From Sphingopyxis macrogoltabida (GTDB lineage Bacteria > Pseudomonadota > Alphaproteobacteria > Sphingomonadales > Sphingomonadaceae), in NCBI GenBank assembly GCA_003241685.1, contig QFPJ01000028.1, forward strand, positions 1-38,457: 38,457 nt of DNA, written 5' to 3'. Of this stretch, positions 1-9,149 are shown piece by piece. Within the stretch, counting starts at the first letter, position 1; the number at the start of each line of letters is the position of its first letter. The notes below the pieces were generated by a model that was given only the letters and a program-made list of their open reading frames with translations, was not told where the DNA came from and did not search any database. Made by a program: the position numbers and the translations under genes.

Positions 1-79
1 GCATTTGCGATCAGATTGAACATTGCGGTTATTCCCTCTCAAAAATTCGGAAAAATCGAAAATGTAAAACGCCGTGGCG

Positions 80-107
80 AGATCCCGCCGCCCTTAGCGG
101 GGGATCT
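80..107 (-). terminator. possible terminator hairpin at the end of the TonB gene
   Basis: An inverted repeat (AGATCCC at 80-86 with GGGATCT at 101-107) straddles the stop codon of the minus-strand TonB gene. Read on the minus strand, the hairpin is followed within about 15 nt by T-rich sequence. Stem-loop plus downstream T tracts fits an intrinsic terminator, but the T run is broken up and the stem is short. Confidence 0.35.
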
Positions 108-750
108 GCCAACGGATACGATTGCTGTAGGTGCCGCCCGTGGGGTTGCCCGCACGGTCCTTACCCGGATTGAAACGACCACGACGCGTGATCAGCTTGC
201 AGGTTTCGGCGTCGAGGTCGGAATGACCGCTCGACGACGTCACGTCGCAACCGGTTATCCGGCCTTCGGCATTATAGGTGACGCGGAAACCCGTCGTCCC
301 CTCCCGTTCTTCGCGCATCGCACGTGCCGGATAGTCGTCGTTGGTCGCCCAACGACCCGGATTGCCGCGCGGCGTACCCGCCTGCGTCATATCGGGGGCC
401 GGCGGCGGAGCCGGCGGCGCGGGCGGTGTGAACACCGGCGGCGGAGGCGCCGGCGGGGGCGTCGGCACCGACTGGATCGTGTTGGTCGTCACCGGCGGCG
501 GAATCGGCGACGGCGGCGTCACGACAGGCGGCGGCGGCGGAAGCTTGTTGTCCGGCGGGGGCGGCGGGGGCGGCTCCTCCGGCGGCGGCGGCTCTTCAAC
601 GTCCACCACGTCCAATTTTTCGGCGATCGTCTTGACGATGCTGATGTTAAGACCGTTGACCAGGCCATAGCCCAGCACTGCGGTTAACACACCGACCAAG
701 ACAATCGCAACTACCCTGTTTTTAGGGTCTGTTGTATCACCATAAGCCAT
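94..750 (-). CDS. TonB-family energy transducer
   Basis: A 218-residue inner-membrane protein that would pass proton-motive-force energy from an ExbB/ExbD motor to outer-membrane TonB-dependent receptors. One N-terminal membrane anchor (about residues 12-32) is followed by a long proline-rich stretch (about 53-120) able to span the periplasm. A C-terminal TonB domain (about 139-218) carries the family's GxxGxVxxxYxxxG-like strand pattern and two cysteines. The architecture and length are typical of TonB. No exbB or exbD is visible next to it, so it may work with a motor encoded elsewhere. Its partner could be any receptor in the cell, including the one at 32057-34369, but nothing in the sequence links them. 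The start is the ATG at 750; the Shine-Dalgarno (SD) signal is weak. Confidence 0.9.
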   Translation of the reverse strand: MAYGDTTDPKNRVVAIVLVGVLTAVLGYGLVNGLNISIVKTIAEKLDVVDVEEPPPPEEPPPPPPPDNKLPPPPPVVTPPSPIPPPVTTNTIQSVPTPPPAPPPPVFTPPAPPAPPPAPDMTQAGTPRGNPGRWATNDDYPARAMREEREGTTGFRVTYNAEGRITGCDVTSSSGHSDLDAETCKLITRRGRFNPGKDRAGNPTGGTYSNRIRWQIPR

Positions 751-1017
751 TCAGGGACGACGCTCCTTGCTAGATCATCCTGACACCGATTTCGGGCCGA
801 CGGGAACGCCCAGACGCCCGGATGAAATCCGATGCACATGCGCAGACCCGGCGGTGTAGCAGCCAGCCATCTTATTTTCTTGCCGGACACTTCGGCGCCC
901 GTCCTATCGCGCTGGCGGCAAGTTCGCAAACCCTTTATCAGCGGTTAATGTAGCATGCCCCATGAAGGGGCTTTCGCGCCCGATGCGGCGCACCCAAGCA
1001 GTGGAAGAGGAACGACC

Positions 1018-1902
1018 ATGCGCGCGCTGATGCTGGCAACCGCCGCCGGCCTGTCAATCCTAAGTATCGGAATTTCAACGCCTTCCCAGGCACAAACCAC
1101 GGCTGAAAACGCGGCCGCCAGCCCCTATAGCTATGCCGATATCGCCGACCTGGCGACCATCGCGCCGATGGCGATCCATGCCCGCATTCACCGCGCGACG
1201 CAGGTCGAGGCGGCGCGCGCGCCGGGGCTGCGCGCGGGCCATGCCCGATTCTATGTCGAGGCCGATGTCGTCGGCCTGATTCGCGGCAGCGGCCCCCTGG
1301 CGACGCGCATCGCCTATCTGGTCGACCTGCCGCTGGCCGCCAATGGAAAGCCGCCGAAGCTCAAGAAGAAGCAGCCCGTCCTGCTCTTTGCCCGGCCCGT
1401 CGCGGGCGCCGCGGCGGGATCGACCAGCACCGGCAGCGTCCGGCTGATCGCACCCGACGCGCAGTTGCCTTGGGACCCTGCGACCGAGGCGCAGCTACGC
1501 GCGATCCTGACCGAATTGGTCAAACCCGGCGCGGCGCCCGCGATCACCGGCATCGCCAACGGCTTTCACGTCCCCGGCACCCTGCCCGGCGAGGGCGAGA
1601 CGCAATTGTTCCTGAACACCGACACGGGCGAGCCCGTATCGCTGACCATCATCACCGCTGCCGACCGGTCGCGGCGCTGGGCGGCGGCGTTCGGCGAGAT
1701 CGTCGACGGATCGGCCGCGGTGCCGGCGCGCGACACGCTGGCCTGGTATCGGCTGGCGTGCGGCCTGCCCCGCGAACTGCCGCTGGCCAAGCTGGCGGGA
1801 ACGCCGCTCGAGGATCGGCGCAAGGCGGCGTCCGATTATGGCGTGGTGCTGGGCGCGCTCGGCGAATGCACGCGCACGCGCACCCCGCCCACGGGCAGCT
1901 GA
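1018..1902 (+). CDS. secreted protein of unknown function
   Basis: A 294-residue protein with a clear signal peptide (positive MRA start, hydrophobic core, cleavage near SQAQ at about residue 27). I recognise no enzyme motif. The mature part is rich in short beta-like segments, with a lysine cluster (KLKKKQ) near the middle and two cysteines near the C terminus. I chose the ATG at 1018 over an upstream start at 955 because it follows a purine-rich GGAAGAGGAA ribosome site and puts the signal peptide at the N terminus. It stands alone between a divergent tonB-like gene and hom. It is probably periplasmic; function unknown. Confidence 0.75.
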   Translation: MRALMLATAAGLSILSIGISTPSQAQTTAENAAASPYSYADIADLATIAPMAIHARIHRATQVEAARAPGLRAGHARFYVEADVVGLIRGSGPLATRIAYLVDLPLAANGKPPKLKKKQPVLLFARPVAGAAAGSTSTGSVRLIAPDAQLPWDPATEAQLRAILTELVKPGAAPAITGIANGFHVPGTLPGEGETQLFLNTDTGEPVSLTIITAADRSRRWAAAFGEIVDGSAAVPARDTLAWYRLACGLPRELPLAKLAGTPLEDRRKAASDYGVVLGALGECTRTRTPPTGS

Positions 1903-2022
1903 CGGCAGGTACGGGGCGGGAGACGGGGCGGCCGTTTCCGGCCTTGTTTCCCGCGCAAAAGCCGATAGGGCGCTCGCACCAGCGGGGCCGGCGCCCCGCG
2001 CAGTTTTGACGGAGTGCCCCGC

Positions 2023-3348
2023 ATGTCGCTTTCCCCCTCCCCCACCGCCCCCCGCCCGCTGCGTGTCGCGCTGGCCGGAATCGGGGTCGTCGGCGGCGGG
2101 GTGGTGCGGCTGCTGGAGGCGAACCGCGAGTTGATCGCCCGCCGCGCCGGCCGGCCGATCGAGATCGTCGCATTGTCGGCGCGCGACCGGCACAAGGACC
2201 GCGGCGTCGACCTCGCCCCCTATCGCTGGGAAGACGATATGGGCGCGCTGGTCGATGCGGACGATGTCGATGTCGTCGTGGAGATGATCGGCGGATCGGA
2301 CGGCCCCGCGCTGACCCTGGCGCGGCAGGCGCTGGCGGCGGGCAAGGCGCTGGTCACGGCGAACAAGGCGATGATCGCGCACCACGGCATCGATCTGGCG
2401 CGGCTGGCCGAGGAAAAGGACACGCCGCTGAAATATGAAGCCGCGGTCGCGGGCGGCATCCCGGTGATCAAGGCGATCCGCGAAGGCGCGTCGGCGAACC
2501 AGATCGCCCGCGTCTATGGCATCCTCAACGGCACCTGCAATTATATCCTGACTCAAATGGAGCGGAACGGCGCGAGTTTCGCCGACGCCCTCGCCGCCGC
2601 GCAGGCGGAAGGATATGCTGAGGCCGACCCGACCTTTGACGTCGACGGTATTGACGCCGCGCACAAATTGTCGATCCTCGCCGCGCTGTGCTTCGGGACG
2701 AAGCTGGACATCGATACGGTCGCCGCGAGCGGTATCCGCGGCCTGATCGCCGCCGACATCCGCGAGGCCGAGGCGCTGGGCCACCGCGTCCGCCTGATCG
2801 GCATGGCCGAACGCGACACGGGGAACGGCGGCGGCCTCTATCAGCATGTCCAGCCGTGCCTGGTGCCCGCCGACCATCCGCTCGCCTATGTTCCCGGCGC
2901 GCTCAACGCCGTCGTCGCCGAGGGCAATTTCGTCGGCCGGCTGTTCTTCGAAGGCGCGGGCGCGGGCGCGGGGCCGACCGCATCGGCGATCGTCGCCGAC
3001 ATCATCGACATCGCGCGCGACGAATATGGCCCCGCCTTCGCCATGCCCGTCGACGCGCTGGACGCCGCCCCCGTCGCCGACGCCGGCGCGCGCGTCGGCA
3101 AACATTATGTCCGCCTGATCGTCGAGGACCGCATCGGCGTGCTGGCCGAGATCGCCACCGCGATGCGCGACGCGGGCGTGTCGATCGAAAGCTTCATCCA
3201 GCGCGGCACGGACGACGACGACGGCGTGGTCATCGCGATCGTCACCCATGCAGGCCCGGCGCGCGCGATCCACGCCGCGCTGGCGGCGCTGGCAGCGTCG
3301 GACCATGTCGTCGGCACGCCGATGCACATGCCGATCCTGGCGCTGTAA
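2023..3348 (+). CDS. hom: homoserine dehydrogenase
   Basis: Catalyses NAD(P)H-dependent reduction of aspartate semialdehyde to homoserine, the branch point to threonine and methionine, in the cytoplasm. It is a 441-residue monofunctional form. An N-terminal Rossmann fold has the GIGVVG loop at 19-24. The catalytic domain has the TANK motif and the GIDAAHKL segment carrying a conserved lysine, and a C-terminal ACT domain (about 360-430) would sense threonine. The length matches the ACT-containing type. I chose the ATG at 2023 over a GTG at 2014 because GACGGAG (2008-2014) sits 8 nt upstream of the ATG. It lies near glpX and recJ, an order I associate with sphingomonad genomes. Confidence 0.96.
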   Translation: MSLSPSPTAPRPLRVALAGIGVVGGGVVRLLEANRELIARRAGRPIEIVALSARDRHKDRGVDLAPYRWEDDMGALVDADDVDVVVEMIGGSDGPALTLARQALAAGKALVTANKAMIAHHGIDLARLAEEKDTPLKYEAAVAGGIPVIKAIREGASANQIARVYGILNGTCNYILTQMERNGASFADALAAAQAEGYAEADPTFDVDGIDAAHKLSILAALCFGTKLDIDTVAASGIRGLIAADIREAEALGHRVRLIGMAERDTGNGGGLYQHVQPCLVPADHPLAYVPGALNAVVAEGNFVGRLFFEGAGAGAGPTASAIVADIIDIARDEYGPAFAMPVDALDAAPVADAGARVGKHYVRLIVEDRIGVLAEIATAMRDAGVSIESFIQRGTDDDDGVVIAIVTHAGPARAIHAALAALAASDHVVGTPMHMPILAL

Positions 3349-3419
3349 TTAACCTGGCGCTCTAATTAAATCGCCCGCTTGACGCGGAATGGTGGCACCG
3401 GCCCGCAACCGAACGGACG

Positions 3420-3896
3420 TTATTGCCCTTCCTCGGGTGCGGCGGGCGCGCCCGTGTCGGGATCGGTCGCGCGCTTCGCCATTTCGTAGAGCGCATTATA
3501 TTCGGGGCCGCGTTTCATGCGGCCGCCGATCGACATCCAATTATAGGGCAGCCGGTCCCATATCGTCGGATTGATCTTTGGCGCGTCGGGTATCGCGGTC
3601 TTGGTCGATCGTCCCACCCCGGCGATGGCGCGCAATTCGGGGGACAGGCGGTGGCGTTCGGTGTCGCTGCCGCACACGGTGATCGACCCGTCATCGGCGG
3701 GTTTGCAGCGCCGGATCGGATCGACCAGCTCCCGGGCATTGGCGGCGGCGGTTTCGGCATCGCGCGGCGGGGGCGGCGCGGGCGGCCCCTGCATCTGGGC
3801 CGCCACGGGCGCAGCCGTCACGCCGATGACACAGGCCGCCGCGAAAGCCGCCGCGAATCGGACGAAGCATCCTCGACAAGTGGGGCGGCGGGCCAT
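3420..3896 (-). CDS. small secreted protein, sphingomonad type, unknown function
   Basis: A 158-residue protein with an N-terminal signal sequence (arginine-rich start, alanine-rich core, cleavage near APVAAQ). A proline run follows, then a short conserved-looking region with two cysteines spaced about ten apart (RRCKPADDGSITVCG) and an RLSPELR segment. Secreted proteins with a C-x(n)-IxVCG core followed by an R-rich stretch are common in sphingomonads and have no assigned function. The gene is read against hom and glpX and sits alone between them. The start is the ATG at 3896; a longer open frame exists upstream but overlaps glpX antisense and is not credible. Confidence 0.7.
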   Translation of the reverse strand: MARRPTCRGCFVRFAAAFAAACVIGVTAAPVAAQMQGPPAPPPPRDAETAAANARELVDPIRRCKPADDGSITVCGSDTERHRLSPELRAIAGVGRSTKTAIPDAPKINPTIWDRLPYNWMSIGGRMKRGPEYNALYEMAKRATDPDTGAPAAPEEGQ

Positions 3897-3950
3897 ATGG
3901 GCGCCACCATGCCGAAGGGGCGGGACAAGTAAAGACGGAGAAGTCAGGCA

Positions 3951-4922
3951 ATGACGAATAGCGGCAGCAACCTCGACCGGGTCCTGGTGCTCGAAATGGT
4001 GCGCGTCACCGAAGCCGCGGCGATCGCCGCCGCGAAGCTGATCGGCCGCGGCGACGAAAAAGCCGCCGACGCCGCCGCCGTCGAAGCGATGCGCACCGCC
4101 TTCAACGACCTGTATATGGACGGAACCGTCGTCATCGGCGAGGGCGAACGCGACGAAGCGCCGATGCTGTATATCGGCGAGAAAGTCGGCGGGGCGCCCG
4201 GCAAGGGGCCGAAGATCGACATCGCGCTCGACCCGCTGGAAGGGACGACGATCACGGCGAAGGCCGGGCCCAATGCGCTGGCGGTGCTGGCAATCGCCGA
4301 GGAAGGATGCCTGCTGAACGCCCCCGACGTCTATATGGACAAGCTGGCGGTCGGGCCGGGCTATTCCCCCAATATCGTCAATTTCGACAACAGCGTGCGC
4401 GAGAATGTCGAGGCGGTCGCCCGCGAAAAGGGCGTCGCGCCGGCCGACATCATCGTCTGCGTCCTCGACCGGCCGCGCCACGAATCGACGATCGCCGAGC
4501 TGCGCGACATCGGCTGCGGCGTCGCGCTGATCCCCGATGGCGACGTCGCCGGCGTGATCGCGACCACCAATCCCGAAACCAATATCGATATCTATATGGG
4601 ATCGGGCGGCGCGCCGGAAGGCGTGCTGGCGGCCGCGGCGCTGCGCTGTGTCGGCGGGCAGTTCAAGGGCCGCCTGATCTTCCGCAACGACGACGAACGG
4701 CTGCGCGCCAAGAAATGGGGCATCGACGACCTCGACCGCGTCTATGACCTCAACGATCTGGCGAAGGGCGACGTGATCTTCGCCGCGACCGGCGTGACCG
4801 ACGGATCGCTGCTGCGCGGCGTCAAACACCGCCGCGGCGGGACGCTGACCACCGAAAGCGTCGTGATGCGCGCGTCGTCCGGAACGGTCCGCTGGGTGAA
4901 GGGCGAACATCGCGAGGGTTGA
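3951..4922 (+). CDS. glpX: class II fructose-1,6-bisphosphatase
   Basis: Removes the 1-phosphate of fructose-1,6-bisphosphate in gluconeogenesis, cytoplasmic. It is a 323-residue protein, a normal length for GlpX. It has the metal-binding GEGERDEAP segment (63-71) and the DPLEGT motif (94-99) shared by lithium-sensitive phosphatases. A GSGGAPEG loop lies in the C-terminal half. It may serve growth on C2-C4 compounds such as the pyruvate produced by the sarcosine operon in this window, but that link is only metabolic. Confidence 0.95.
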   Translation: MTNSGSNLDRVLVLEMVRVTEAAAIAAAKLIGRGDEKAADAAAVEAMRTAFNDLYMDGTVVIGEGERDEAPMLYIGEKVGGAPGKGPKIDIALDPLEGTTITAKAGPNALAVLAIAEEGCLLNAPDVYMDKLAVGPGYSPNIVNFDNSVRENVEAVAREKGVAPADIIVCVLDRPRHESTIAELRDIGCGVALIPDGDVAGVIATTNPETNIDIYMGSGGAPEGVLAAAALRCVGGQFKGRLIFRNDDERLRAKKWGIDDLDRVYDLNDLAKGDVIFAATGVTDGSLLRGVKHRRGGTLTTESVVMRASSGTVRWVKGEHREG

Positions 4923-4972
4923 ATATCGCGCGAGCCGTGGCATCGTCCTGACGGCAAAATGGGGGTGGGGCC

Positions 4973-6019
4973 ATGGAAGAAACGAAGCGTCCCCGGCTGT
5001 TCGTCAGCCATCATTCGAGCAAGTTCGACGTCGCGCTGCATGTCGAAAAGGCCTTGGCGCGCCACGGGGTCGATTGCTGGATCGCGCCGCGCGACGTCGG
5101 GCCCGGCGAGGCGTTCGATTCGGCGATACTGGCCGCGATCCGCGATAGCGCGGGGGTGCTGCTGCTGTTTTGCAGCCAGTCGGACAAGAGCCCGCACGTC
5201 AAGCGCGAACTGATCCTGGCCGACAGCGCACATAAGGCGATTATCCCGCTGCGGCTGGAGGAGATCGTCCCCAACGACCTGGCCTATCATCTTGCCAGCG
5301 CGCAGTGGATCGACTGGCTGGAAAAGCGCGACGATTCGATCGCCCGCATCGCAGCCAAGGCGCACCAACTCGCCGGAACGACCATACAGACGCCTGCACC
5401 CGCAGAGACAACCGATGCGCTCCATGCCGCCATCCTGTCGCAAGCCACCGAGCCGCCTGCGGCAAAACCCCCTGCAAGCGTTTCGGTGCGGACGCTGCTG
5501 ATCGCGGCCCTGCTCGTCACCGTCGGTGTTCTGGCGGCCATGTTGTTCATGCGCGGCGACGGCGAACCGAAGAAAGCGATCACCGCATCGAACGATGTCC
5601 CGGCCGCCGCGCCGAAGGAGGCGGGGGACAGCATGACGGCGGCGCCCGCCGCCAACGCCCCCGTCACCGCCGCCCCGCCCGTCGAGCAGACCGATCCGGC
5701 ACCGATACGCGCGGCGATTCCGCCGACCTTCAACTGCCGATATGCGAGCACGAACGCGGAAAAGGCGATCTGCGCAAGCGACGAGCTCGCCGCGCTCGAT
5801 CGCGATATGGCGCGCGCCTATCGCCAGTTGGTCGCGGTTGCCGTGGCGCGGCGCGACTTTCTGGCCAATGAGCAGAGTCGCTGGCGCCTGTCGGTTCGCG
5901 ACGCCTGCCCCGATGATGCTTGCATCGCGAACGTCATGCGCCAGCGTATCGACGTGCTCGACGAGCGGCGGAGCGAACTTGTGGAAAATCGGGCCGGTAT
6001 CGAACCCGCCGCCGAATGA
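4973..6019 (+). CDS. TIR domain - transmembrane - LprI-like domain protein
   Basis: A 348-residue protein of unusual architecture. An N-terminal TIR domain (about 8-130) opens with RLFVSHHSSK and keeps the WIAPRDV box and Glu79 in SPHVKREL, the position of the catalytic glutamate in NAD-cleaving TIR domains. One membrane helix follows at about 173-193, then an Ala/Pro-rich linker (about 197-252). The C-terminal domain (253-336) has four cysteines (255, 267, 312, 317) and the LDRDMARAYRQL segment of lysozyme-inhibitor LprI-type domains. The likely topology is cytoplasmic TIR and periplasmic LprI domain, which would suit transmembrane signalling or defence. That role is inference. It follows glpX by 50 nt and has no recognisable defence neighbours. 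Confidence 0.85.
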   Translation: MEETKRPRLFVSHHSSKFDVALHVEKALARHGVDCWIAPRDVGPGEAFDSAILAAIRDSAGVLLLFCSQSDKSPHVKRELILADSAHKAIIPLRLEEIVPNDLAYHLASAQWIDWLEKRDDSIARIAAKAHQLAGTTIQTPAPAETTDALHAAILSQATEPPAAKPPASVSVRTLLIAALLVTVGVLAAMLFMRGDGEPKKAITASNDVPAAAPKEAGDSMTAAPAANAPVTAAPPVEQTDPAPIRAAIPPTFNCRYASTNAEKAICASDELAALDRDMARAYRQLVAVAVARRDFLANEQSRWRLSVRDACPDDACIANVMRQRIDVLDERRSELVENRAGIEPAAE

Positions 6020-6050
6020 CCGGCGCACAGGCGCAACGCGTGGACCCGGT

Positions 6051-6536
6051 TCAGAATATCCCCGCCGCCAGTCCTTCGGCCAGCGCGGCGCCCAGGTCGA
6101 GGGCTTCGGCAAGGGCCGCTTCGGGAATTACCTTGGGCGCCAGAATCGCCTCCGGCGTCTGGGCGTCGGTGTGGACGATGATGGGATCGGCGACGCGCTT
6201 CAGACGCCAGCCGGTCGCGATGCGGTCGAGCTGGCGCTGCGCGCCCTCCCCGTCCGATCCCGCGCAGATGATCGTCGCATAGGGACGCCCTTCCAGCCGG
6301 CCAAGGCAGGGGTAATAGCAGCGGTCGAACATCTCCTTCATCGCGCCCGACAGCGCGGCAAGATTTTCCGGGCCGATGAACAGGTAGCCCGCCGCCGCGC
6401 ACAGCATAGCGGGCGTCACGTCGGCGGCGGCGATGCGCCGGGCCATCGGCGCGCCATCGGCCGCGGCGCGGGCCAGCGCATCGCTGCCGCCGGTGCGGCT
6501 GTGCCAGACGATCAGAAGCTGCGGCGCGCCAGTCAT
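6051..6536 (-). CDS. flavodoxin-like / NADPH-dependent FMN reductase-like protein
   Basis: A 161-residue protein of the flavodoxin fold. After a first beta strand (LLIVWHS), the SRTGGSDALA loop (about 13-22) has the form of the FMN-phosphate loop. FIGPENLAALSGAMKEMFDRCYY resembles the second flavin-contact region of NAD(P)H:FMN reductases. It is probably a soluble cytoplasmic flavin-dependent oxidoreductase; the substrate is unknown. A start at 6602 would add 22 residues but would run into the divergent alkylsulfatase start, so I prefer the ATG at 6536, although its ribosome site is weak. The 65-bp gap to the divergent gene must hold both promoters. Confidence 0.8.
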   Translation of the reverse strand: MTGAPQLLIVWHSRTGGSDALARAAADGAPMARRIAAADVTPAMLCAAAGYLFIGPENLAALSGAMKEMFDRCYYPCLGRLEGRPYATIICAGSDGEGAQRQLDRIATGWRLKRVADPIIVHTDAQTPEAILAPKVIPEAALAEALDLGAALAEGLAAGIF

Positions 6537-6601
6537 GCCCTGATGCTTGCCAAGCGCGGGCGCGCGGCGCAAGCTGCACGCAAAATCGGGGGAGACAGAC
6601 A

Positions 6602-8563
6602 TTGTACCGCATCACCGCCCTGCTGCTGGCCGGCAGCCTGTCCTGGGGCGCCGCCGCGCAGGATGCGGCGAGCGAGGCGACCCGCGCCGCGCAGGCCGAA
6701 ATCGCGGCCCGCCTGCCGCTGAACGATCCCGGCGACATGGCCAATGCGACACGCGGCAAGCTGGCCGAGATTGCGGGCGGCGTGATCGCCGACAAGACCG
6801 GGAAGCCGGTGTGGGATCGGCGGCCCTATGCTTTCCTCGACGCCGCCGAGGCCCCCGACACGGTCAATCCGTCGCTGTGGCGGCAGGCGCGGCTGAACGC
6901 GGTCCACGGGCTGTTCGAGGTGGTGCCGAACCAGATCTGGCAGCTGCGCGGTTACGACCTGTCGGTGATGACGATCATCCGCGGCAAGAGCGGTTGGATC
7001 GTCGTCGATCCGCTGTTGTCCGAAGAAACGGCGGCGGCGGGATGGCGGCTGTTTGCCGAAACCGTCGAGGCGAAGACCGGTAAGCGGCCGATTCGCGCGG
7101 TGATCTTTTCGCACAGCCACAGCGACCATTTCGGCGGCGTCGGCGGCATCGTGACGCCCGCACAGGTCGCGGCGGAAAAGATCCGCATCATCGCCCCGCA
7201 CGGCTTTTCCGAAGAGGCAACGTCGGAAAATGTCCTGGCCGGCACCGCGATGGGCCGGCGCGCCCTGTATATGTTCGGGTCGATCCTGCCGCCGGGGCCG
7301 GCGGGCCAGGTCGATACCGGGCTGGGACCGAAGCTGTCGGCGGGCACCATCGGCTATATGGAGCCGACCGAAACCGTCGCCGCGGGCGGCGGAACGCTGA
7401 CCATCGACGGGCTGGCGTTCGAGTTTCTGGATGCCGGCGGCACCGAGGCGCCATCGGAGTTCGTCTTTTACATCCCCGCGCTGAAGGCGTTGCACACGAC
7501 CGAGGTCGTCACCCGCAATCTGCACAATGTGCTGACGCTGCGCGGGGCGCAGGTGCGCGATGCGCTGCGCTGGTCCAAGGTGATCGACGCGATGCTGCAG
7601 ACATGGGGCGGCAAGGCGGAGGTCGCCCTGGCATCGCACCACTGGCCGACCTGGGGGGCCGATGCGGTCGGCGACCTGCTGGCGAACCAGCGCGACGTTT
7701 ATCGCTACGTCCACGATCGCACCCTGTTCCTCGCCAATCGCGGCGCGACGTTGCACGAGCTGGCCGACGCGACGCCCGAAGCCGCCGTACAGGCGCGCGA
7801 TTTTTCGACGCGCGGCTATTATGGCACGGTCAATCACGACATGAAGGCGACCTATCAGCGCTATTTCGGCTGGTGGGACGGCAATCCGGCCAATTTCAAC
7901 CCGCTGCCGCCCGAACAGTCGGCGCCCAAATATGTCGCGCTGGCGGGCGGGGCCGACAGGCTGCTGGCGGCGGGCAAGGACGCGATCGCCGCGGGCGATT
8001 ATCGCTGGGCGGCCGAACTGCTGAACAAGCTGGTGTTTGCCGAACCGGGCCATGGCGCCGCGAAGGCGGCGCTGGCATCGGCCTATGACCAGCTCGGCTA
8101 TCAGGCCGAATCGGGGGCGTGGCGCAACTATTACCTCGCGGCCGCCGCCACGCTGCGCGGCACGGCTGTGGAAAGCACTTCGGGCAATGGCCAGAGCCGC
8201 AGCTTCGTCAGCGCGATTCCGACCGCGGTCTTTTTCGACGCGTTGGCGACGCGTTTCGACGCCGCGAAGGGCGGTGCGGTCGCCGGCACCTTTCAGTTCG
8301 TCCTGCCCGACAGCAAGGAGGCGGTGGCGGTCGTCGTGCGCGGCGGGGTCGAGTTTCCGCGCTATGGCGTGACCGATCCGGCGCCGACCGCGACGGTGAC
8401 GCTGGACCGCGCGGTTCTGGACGATGTGATGCTGGGCCAGGCGCAATTCCCCGCGCTGATGCAGTCGGGGGCGATCCGGATCGAGGGCGACCGCACGGCC
8501 TTCCTGTCATGGTTCGCGCTGCATCCGCCAGCGGACCCGCGCTTCGGCGTCGTGGTCCCCTGA
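6602..8563 (+). CDS. alkyl sulfatase, metallo-beta-lactamase fold (SdsA1-like)
   Basis: Predicted to hydrolyse primary alkyl sulfates such as dodecyl sulfate to the alcohol and sulfate in the periplasm. It has 653 residues, a normal length for this family. A signal peptide (cleavage near residue 20) precedes the metallo-beta-lactamase domain. The zinc motif HSHSDH lies at 171-176, further metal ligands are expected in the HTTEVVTRN and ASHHWPTWG segments, and a dimerisation region and a C-terminal SCP2-like domain follow (from about 530). The start is a TTG at 6602 preceded by GGGGGAGA; no in-frame ATG gives an intact signal peptide. The alcohol product could feed alcohol dehydrogenases, but no direct link to the PQQ enzymes in this window is visible. 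Confidence 0.92.
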   Translation: MYRITALLLAGSLSWGAAAQDAASEATRAAQAEIAARLPLNDPGDMANATRGKLAEIAGGVIADKTGKPVWDRRPYAFLDAAEAPDTVNPSLWRQARLNAVHGLFEVVPNQIWQLRGYDLSVMTIIRGKSGWIVVDPLLSEETAAAGWRLFAETVEAKTGKRPIRAVIFSHSHSDHFGGVGGIVTPAQVAAEKIRIIAPHGFSEEATSENVLAGTAMGRRALYMFGSILPPGPAGQVDTGLGPKLSAGTIGYMEPTETVAAGGGTLTIDGLAFEFLDAGGTEAPSEFVFYIPALKALHTTEVVTRNLHNVLTLRGAQVRDALRWSKVIDAMLQTWGGKAEVALASHHWPTWGADAVGDLLANQRDVYRYVHDRTLFLANRGATLHELADATPEAAVQARDFSTRGYYGTVNHDMKATYQRYFGWWDGNPANFNPLPPEQSAPKYVALAGGADRLLAAGKDAIAAGDYRWAAELLNKLVFAEPGHGAAKAALASAYDQLGYQAESGAWRNYYLAAAATLRGTAVESTSGNGQSRSFVSAIPTAVFFDALATRFDAAKGGAVAGTFQFVLPDSKEAVAVVVRGGVEFPRYGVTDPAPTATVTLDRAVLDDVMLGQAQFPALMQSGAIRIEGDRTAFLSWFALHPPADPRFGVVVP

Positions 8564-8618
8564 AGCCGGGCGGGCAGATGGCATTTTATTCGCCGCGATC
8601 ATCCTCTAACGAAGGATC

Positions 8619-9149
8619 ATGACCGACATCGCCCCAGTGCACCCGACCGATCCCTTCGCCCCCGACGCGATCAACGCGAGCGATGGGCTGGACCCGGTCG
8701 CGCCCGCCTTCACCCAGGTGCTGCGCCTGACCGCGCTGTTCAACATGGTGCCGCTGGCGATCGGCGCCAGCCTGTTCGACTATCTGCTGATCCGCCATGT
8801 CGAAGGCCCCTATGGCCTGATCACCGCGCTGGCGTGGGTCGTCGCGGGCATCGTCGTCGCCGCCTTTCCGGCGCGGCGCGCACAGCGCTGGGGCTACAGG
8901 ATCGGCGAAGGGCAATTGCGCGTCGCGCGCGGCTGGCTGTTCCGCACCGACACCATCGTCCCCTTCGTGCGCGTCCAGCATATCGACGTCGGCCAGGGTC
9001 CGATCGAACGCTGGTTCGGCCTGTCGCACCTGATCGTCCACACCTCCGGCACGCATAACAGCACCGTGACCCTGCCCGGCCTGCCGTCCGACCTGGCCGC
9101 CGCGATGCGCGAGACGATCCGCCGCCATATCCAGACCGATTTCGCATGA
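8619..9149 (+). CDS. membrane PH-domain protein, YdbS-like
   Basis: A 176-residue inner-membrane protein with two hydrophobic helices (about 35-57 and 66-84) followed by one bacterial PH domain (bPH2, about 93-165; strands around LRVARGWLFRTDTIVPF and the VQHIDVGQGP segment). It resembles the smaller partner of the YdbS/YdbT pair. The molecular role is unknown; such pairs have been linked to membrane-stress tolerance. The stop overlaps the start of the next gene as ATGA, so the two are very likely co-translated, and both run into recJ. Confidence 0.87.
   Translation: MTDIAPVHPTDPFAPDAINASDGLDPVAPAFTQVLRLTALFNMVPLAIGASLFDYLLIRHVEGPYGLITALAWVVAGIVVAAFPARRAQRWGYRIGEGQLRVARGWLFRTDTIVPFVRVQHIDVGQGPIERWFGLSHLIVHTSGTHNSTVTLPGLPSDLAAAMRETIRRHIQTDFA

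Noticed and set aside
16..687. Long arginine-rich open frame on the plus strand opposite the TonB gene
   Set aside because: It is the mirror of the proline-rich codons of TonB (GGC/CCG runs) and resembles no protein; the opposite strand has clear TonB domains.
1495..3327. 610-codon open frame on the minus strand across hom
   Set aside because: High GC content leaves few stops in antisense frames; the plus strand encodes a complete homoserine dehydrogenase.
6533..8446. 637-codon minus-strand frame across the alkylsulfatase
   Set aside because: Antisense shadow of a well-supported enzyme gene; low-complexity arginine-rich product.
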